A stretch of DNA of 64,000 nt from Nocardioides sp. InS609-2 (GTDB taxonomy: Bacteria > Actinomycetota > Actinomycetes > Propionibacteriales > Nocardioidaceae). The notes below the pieces were generated by a model. The model was not told where the DNA came from. It was given only the letters and a program-made list of their open reading frames with translations, and ran no database searches. This document shows, piece after piece, positions 59,664-64,000 of this stretch (its first letter is position 1; each line of letters opens with the position of its first letter). The stretch is from NCBI RefSeq assembly GCF_023208195.1, contig NZ_CP060034.1, positions 186,001 through 250,000 on the forward strand. Direction: 5' to 3'. The translations under genes were made by a program, and so were the position numbers.

Positions 59664-61334
59664 CCCGGATCATTCACGGGTCGGCGGCTTGATCGGCGCG
59701 TAGAAACACAGAAGTGCCTGCCCAGCAGGGGAAACTTGGTCTTGCGACGGAACAAGTTCTCCAACTGGAAGGCACTCTGCAGGTGAAGCGTAGTTCGTGG
59801 TCGAGGGGTCTGTCAGTAACTGGGGGCGGTGTCGGCGTGGTGGCCCACGCGGGAAGCGTCGGGCTGCGTCTCGTAGGTGATCGGACCGGGCTGACTGGAC
59901 AGCTCTCGAAGGCCCTGGCACGACGTTCGTTCACCCCTGCCCATGACCGCGGCCGGGTCCTGGTCGATGTCGCGGTGATGATCGCCGACGGCGGTGAAGC
60001 GATCGCTGACATCGAGGTCCTGCGCCACCAGGAACCCGTGCTCGGTGCGGTGGCCTCGCAGGCCACGGTCTGGCGGGCTTTGGATGAGATCAACCCCGGG
60101 CAGGTCAAGAAAATCGCCGTGGCCAGAGCCAGGACACGGCGCCACGTCTGGGCACTCATGAACGCCTCACCCGAAGGGTTCCCTGCCTCGAAGGTCGCCG
60201 GCACCGACCTCGGCGAGGTGGTCGTGCTCGATGTCGATGCCACGGTCGTGATCACCCACTCCGAGAAAGAGTTGGCATCGGCGACGTTCAAGCGGACGTT
60301 CGGGTACCACCCGATCGGGGTGTGGTGCGACAACACAGGCGAGTTCCTCGCCGCCACGTTGCGGACCGGGAAGGCGGGGTCGAACACCGCGACCGATCAC
60401 ATCGAAGTCCTCACCGCGGCAATCGCCCAGGTCCCCGCCGCACAACGCAAGAACCTGCTGATCCGCAGCGATGGCGCGGGTGCCTCCCACAAGCTCCTGG
60501 CCTGGCTCACCGAACAAGGCCGCGTGCGGGGACGTCGCTTGGAGTACAGCGTCGGCTACGCAGTCACCGAGAAGATCCGCGAAGCCATCAAGGTCGTCCC
60601 CAAGCACGTGTGGACACCCGCGTCCGATGCTGATGGTGGGGTCCGCGAAGGTGGTGACGTCGCCGAGCTCACCGACCTCCTTGACCTGACGGCATGGCCG
60701 CCCGGGATGCGGCTCATCGTGCGCCGCGAACGACCCCACCCCGGTGCGCAGCTGTCGCTGTTCGAAGAAGCCGACGGGTGGCGCTACCAAGTGATCGCGA
60801 CCAACACCACCACCGGACAGCTGGCGTTCCTCGAAGCCCGTCACCGTGCTCACGCCCGCGTCGAGGACCGGATCCGGATCGCCAAGGACACCGGCCTGGG
60901 CAGATTCCCCTCACGTGAGTTCGCGATCAACCAGGCCTGGCTGACAGCGACCATGATCGCTGCCGACCTCACCGCCTGGACCAGACTTCTGGCCTTCACC
61001 GGCGAGGCTGCTGTGCTCGCCGGCTGTGAGCCGAAAGCGTTGCGCTACCGACTCCTGCACGCACCAGCACGCCTGGTCCACACCGGAAGACGGCGACAAC
61101 TCCGGATCCCCGACACCTGGCCCTGGGCGGCAGCGATCGTCGCGACATTCGCCAACATCGCAGCGATCCCACCACCAGCCTGAACATCCCCGCCCACCCA
61201 CAACCCGAGGACCCGGAGAACCGCACCCGACAGCGACAGTCGGCCTACAGGTCAACCCCGGAACCAGCCCAGGCAACGCACACGTCGTCAACCTCGACGC
61301 GCAGCCGTCCGACTACCTCCATGAAAGACCGGGG
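59664..61334 (+). mobile_element. IS1380-family element A, copy 3
   Basis: 1671 bp with the same ends as copies 1 and 2 and a TTAG duplication at 59660-59663 and 61335-61338. A few base changes (for example one Ser-to-Asn codon and silent changes near the 3' end) set it apart from the two identical copies in gajA. Confidence 0.9.
59714..61183 (+). CDS. IS1380-family transposase (element A, copy 3)
   Basis: 489 aa, intact. It differs from copies 1 and 2 by Asn for Ser in the LDEINPGQ segment. It is the likely relative, not the direct parent, of the gajA insertions. Confidence 0.9.
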   Translation: MPAQQGKLGLATEQVLQLEGTLQVKRSSWSRGLSVTGGGVGVVAHAGSVGLRLVGDRTGLTGQLSKALARRSFTPAHDRGRVLVDVAVMIADGGEAIADIEVLRHQEPVLGAVASQATVWRALDEINPGQVKKIAVARARTRRHVWALMNASPEGFPASKVAGTDLGEVVVLDVDATVVITHSEKELASATFKRTFGYHPIGVWCDNTGEFLAATLRTGKAGSNTATDHIEVLTAAIAQVPAAQRKNLLIRSDGAGASHKLLAWLTEQGRVRGRRLEYSVGYAVTEKIREAIKVVPKHVWTPASDADGGVREGGDVAELTDLLDLTAWPPGMRLIVRRERPHPGAQLSLFEEADGWRYQVIATNTTTGQLAFLEARHRAHARVEDRIRIAKDTGLGRFPSREFAINQAWLTATMIAADLTAWTRLLAFTGEAAVLAGCEPKALRYRLLHAPARLVHTGRRRQLRIPDTWPWAAAIVATFANIAAIPPPA

Positions 61335-61399
61335 TTAGCTTGCGCCTGCGACGGGCAGCCTGACCCTGCCCAGGATCGGAACTGCCGCGCTAGCCGTCT

Positions 61400-61702
61400 T
61401 TGAGCCGTTACGCCGAAGCAATACAACTCAGGAGGACGCCGCGACCCTCGCCCGCTGGCGATAATGGGTCACACTGGACTGGCGACTTCGCCCTAGCCGC
61501 TGCGTCCGGCCGTCTGGAGTTGAGTCTCGGTCAGGCCGTGGTAGCCGCGAACACGTGGATCAAGGAGATCGACCTCGTGGAACTCCTCGATGAAGAAGCG
61601 CGAGCGGTTGAGGGAGCCCAGGCGACCACTGATCCCGACAAACCCCTGCCCCCGCAAGTGAACGCCACCCGTAGCCATGGCCCGCGTCGCCGCACTCAGT
61701 AG
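61400..61702 (+). CDS. Doubtful hypothetical ORF (100 aa)
   Basis: The middle (ASGRLELSLGQAVVAANTWIKEIDLVELLDEE) has protein-like composition, but the ends do not. It may be a fragment. Nothing else is seen between the IS and 61976. Confidence 0.25.
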   Translation: MSRYAEAIQLRRTPRPSPAGDNGSHWTGDFALAAASGRLELSLGQAVVAANTWIKEIDLVELLDEEARAVEGAQATTDPDKPLPPQVNATRSHGPRRRTQ

Positions 61703-61976
61703 CGGCTCGCCAGCCATCTATCCCATCCCACGGTCCTGCTGATTCAGCATCACCAGCCTGACCTGCGGTTTTGGTCATTTGAACCTGCTACCGGCCCGAG
61801 TACATGTCGATCCCAGCGGGGAGTCCAAGCGACGGTCGTTCATGTCGCCACTGTGCACGAGGGGGAGCACCATTTCGCGCCCGTCCGTAGTTCGCCCGTC
61901 CCAGGACGGGCGCGGAGGACTCACGGCGCTCGCGCAGGTCGGCGGAGCGCCCCTCCGAAAGTTCGATGACTTTCGT

Positions 61977-62390
61977 TCAGGCCGACTTGAACACTGTGTC
62001 CATGTGCCAGGTCAGGGCCTCGCGCTCGGGTCGTAGCTTGCGGTGCTCGGGCATCGAGATTGTGTGCCCGACGCGTTTCCGCTCATGGAATTCGACCCCG
62101 TTGCCGAACTCCGACTTGAGGCGAGGGCTCACGCGCAGGCGGAAGCGGTCGTCGACGCCGAGGGACCCGTCGTCGAACAACTTGTTCACGTCACTGCGCA
62201 GCAGCATGCCGTTGTCGACTTGATGAATGCCGCCATCCTTGACAGGCCTGATGTGGGCCGCCTCCAGCACAGGCTCGATCCGCGAACCGGTGATCGCGCA
62301 GTGGCGCTGGTAGGCGCCAAGAACGAGGGCCTTGAACGCTTACTGGCCTACCCGCGGTGTGGTCATCAGGCAGTCCTGAGGACTGGTCAT
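61977..62390 (-). pseudogene. HNH restriction-endonuclease-like gene, interrupted by a stop
   Basis: The frame 61977-62270 reads LEAAHIRPVKDGGIHQVDN...MLLRSDVNKLFDDGSLGVD...LTWHMDTVF, the conserved C-terminal HNH_2 domain. Upstream in the same frame, AFKALVLGAYQRHCAITGSR continues the family pattern but is cut off by a TAA directly before it, and only MTTPRVGQ lies beyond. The N-terminal part of the nuclease is missing. Confidence 0.65.
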
Positions 62391-62920
62391 GCGACTGCGA
62401 GCTGTGGGTCGTCGGGCCACATGAGGTCGGGTCGAGCAGTCGTGCTGAGCTGCCGTAAAGCCGAGGCGATGTGGTCGTTGTCCGGCTCGGCGAGGTCATA
62501 CCGCTTGTACCGCTGGATAGAGGGCTGTGGGGAGGCGTGGGTCTTGAACAGCATGGGTTCGCCGGTCGTCAGCGCCCGGACCCGACGCTCGACGTCCAGA
62601 AGTTCACCTCCATGAGGTGCGACCGCGCGCCGACGGACCCGAACCACCGCCTGTCCATGACGGCGACGACCGTCGAGTTGAAGCACTGCACCGCTGTCAT
62701 GCTCGCGAATCGGAACTCAGTCTCCACGCACTTCGTAGGTGTCGCAGACCCTCCTGCCCGTCCTAACCCCATCTCGACATACACCGTTTGCAGAACGAGG
62801 TGTAGCCGTAAGACCCACCTCGTTCTACAAGACGTGTAGAACCAATTCTCGCTCAGCGGACGGGTAGGACGGGCGGCATGCGACACCTGGGCACTGACGG
62901 GGCGACCCAAACGAGGAAGG
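62391..62920. other. Region of fragments with one inverted repeat
   Basis: A minus-strand stretch (62387-62560) reads GEPMLFKTHASPQPSIQRYK... and looks coding but has no start and no recognised family. The remainder up to 62920 shows no gene apart from the inverted repeat at 62789-62829. Confidence 0.3.
62789..62829. repeat. Inverted repeat TGCAGAACGAGGTG / CACCTCGTTCTACA
   Basis: 14-bp arms with one mismatch and a 13-nt spacer. TGTAGAAC recurs once more just downstream. It could be an operator or the end of a lost mobile element. Confidence 0.45.
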
Positions 62921-63189
62921 TCAGGGCGATGAGGAGACCCACCGGGCTTCGGCCCAACGATCACGTCTGTCGGACGGTGGGGGCAGGGTGACCCAGTGGA
63001 GACCGATGTCGTAACCCCCATGCAGATCCTCAATCTGTCCGGCGGGACAACTCGGCGTGGCGCGACCCCGGGGGCAGAAGCCCCGGCGCACACTGGTCAC
63101 CACCACGGGCAGGTGTCTCAATTCGTGCAGCACCCCCAACCGTCGTGCCCGCTTTCTTGATGCGCGTTGATTCGTCCCAGTACGCCCGT

Positions 63190-63358
63190 CCTGCGCACCT
63201 TCGAGCGGCGCTTCTCGACGAGCCCGCCGTTCGTCAAGCAATAGCGCCAGACCTTGAACTCCTTCTGGCAGACGTCGCCGGGCCAAGACCCGGCCGTGTT
63301 CGTCCTGCAGCTCGATGTCGTGATGGGCCTCAGCCCAGTCGTTGCCCAAAAACAGCAT
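63190..63358 (-). pseudogene. IS110-family transposase N-terminal fragment
   Basis: MLFLGNDWAEAHHDIELQDE, then HGRVLARRRLPEGVQGLALL: the DEDD-transposase start (FxGIDWAxxxHxVxxxDxxG). After ~45 residues the frame loses similarity. The rest of the transposase and its ends are missing. Confidence 0.6.
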
Positions 63359-63589
63359 CGCGATCTCTCCTCTCTCGGAATCTTCGTCCAGAGGAAGACT
63401 GCAGCGACCTAATGGTTCAGTGCTCCAAACACGGCATCCCAGGAGCTATCACGCTTCCTCGTTCACCGGCAGGGGCACGATCTAGAGCTAGACCTCACAG
63501 GTCAGGCTGTCGCAGTGCTCACCCACCGGCGGACTCGGACACCACTCTGACTGAAGCCCGAGCGATGCAACCCCATTAGCCCGACGAGG

Positions 63590-63748
63590 AGCCGACGCTG
63601 GGACCCCCACCGACCGAAGTCCATGGCTACCGGGTACGCCTCGACCTGCAGGGCGCCAAGCTGCCCGTCTGGCGCCGGCTCGAGCTCCCCGGCGACCTCA
63701 CCCTGGCCCAGCTGCACGACGTGATCCAGGCGGCCATGGGTTGGTGGC
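63590..63748 (+). pseudogene. pRiA4b ORF-3-like fragment
   Basis: Reads VHGYRVRLDLQGAKLPVWRR, LELPGDLTLAQLHDVIQAAMGW: the N-terminal signature of the plasmid pRiA4b ORF-3 family (YxLxVxLxGxxPPIWRRxxVPxxxTLxxLHxxIQxxMGW). No start codon is visible, and homology stops abruptly at about 63745, where sequence of a minus-strand gene begins. Confidence 0.65.
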
Positions 63749-63868
63749 CATCGCGCCGAGCCCCAGCAGGGCCAGCAGGATCGCCAGCCCTGCCGAGGGC
63801 CGCGACGACTCCGTCGACCCGGCACCGCTCGGCCGGGTGCTCGCGGGGAGCGCGGAGACGGCAGGCAT
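63745..63868 (-). pseudogene. Truncated small protein with a hydrophobic segment
   Basis: The ATG at 63868 opens MPAVSALPASTRPSGAGSTE, then SSRPSAGLAILLALLGLGAMATN: a Ser/Pro linker and a membrane-spanning segment. It runs into the pRiA4b fragment, so the rest is lost. It starts 2 bp after the stop of the next upstream gene. Confidence 0.4.
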
Positions 63869-63870
63869 CG

Positions 63871-64000
63871 TCACACCTCCACCTCACGGTCAGGACGACG
63901 CTCCTCGGCCGGCCAGCCGAGACCGGTCGTGGCCGGCGCGTCGGGGGTGCTCGGCGTGGGCGCGACGCCACCGGGGTCCGCTGGGCCCTGGTCCAGCCGG
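63871..64000 (-). CDS. Partial CDS, C-terminus only
   Basis: A Pro/Thr-rich tail (VAPTPSTPDAPATTGLGWPAEERRPDREVEV) ends at TGA 63871-63873. The start lies beyond the window. Not identifiable from this piece. Confidence 0.4.
   Translation of the reverse strand, partial: RLDQGPADPGGVAPTPSTPDAPATTGLGWPAEERRPDREVEV

Noticed and set aside
1..64000. CRISPR arrays, rRNA genes or an obvious replication origin with iterons
   Set aside because: No regularly spaced repeats, rRNA-like sequence or iteron cluster was seen on reading both strands.

Overview
The window is high-GC DNA with actinobacterial habits: many GTG and TTG starts, overlapping ATGA/GTGA/TTGA gene junctions, and leaderless-looking promoters. 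It is consistent with Nocardioides or a related actinomycete, but no species marker is present. Almost everything is accessory. I read it as a stack of integrated mobile elements, most simply a tandem array in one tRNA gene. Two identical 39-bp copies of a tRNA 3' half (probably tRNA-Pro(GGG)) lie at 31763-31801 and 57862-57900. They divide the window into three blocks.

Block 1 (1-31.76 kb) is a conjugative or mobilisable element. The left end has an orphan intein C-terminus, a replication-relaxation-like protein, a VirD4/TraG-type coupling ATPase and two proteins with a shared VPTGGQF-type N-terminal tag, followed by a membrane protein and a patatin-like lipase. From 9.2 to 13 kb there is an array of about a dozen tRNA genes. 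Inside it sit a DnaQ-like exonuclease, an HNH endonuclease whose stop codon lies in a tRNA anticodon loop, and a NADAR-domain protein. The RNA ligase RtcB follows directly. A release-factor-like gene further on is cut in two: its N-terminal part is at 15.9-16.2 kb and its C-terminal part at 25.3-25.6 kb. A 9-kb biosynthetic cassette lies between them, encoding an EctD-like hydroxylase, an adenylation-PCP-AAC(3)-like fusion, a PhzF-like protein lacking the catalytic Glu, an ATP-grasp ligase, an MFS exporter, a FemAB-like transferase and a C39-like peptidase. The block ends with a minus-strand operon of an FtsK/TraB-type ATPase, a DNA methyltransferase and a PLD-fold nuclease.

Block 2 (31.8-57.9 kb) is a defence island. 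It holds a Gabija-like pair: an OLD-family nuclease (gajA) split by three insertion sequences plus one frameshift, followed by an intact UvrD-like helicase (gajB). Removing the three IS elements computationally restores one reading frame through almost all of gajA. After an IS630, an IS1380 and a tyrosine integrase come an MNT/HEPN toxin-antitoxin pair, a small zinc-finger protein and an excisionase. The last part is a four-gene cluster: a BPTD_3080-type restriction helicase-nuclease, a type III Mod-like methyltransferase with a frameshift, a HEPN protein, and a RecD-like helicase fused to a nuclease domain. Near-identical 27-bp repeats just inside both att copies look like integrase arm sites and support this block as one element.

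Block 3 (57.9 kb to the end) begins with a strong terminator, a second tyrosine integrase and its excisionase. A third copy of the same IS1380 follows, and then a graveyard of gene fragments (HNH nuclease, IS110, pRiA4b ORF-3, secreted-protein pieces). No CRISPR array or rRNA was seen.
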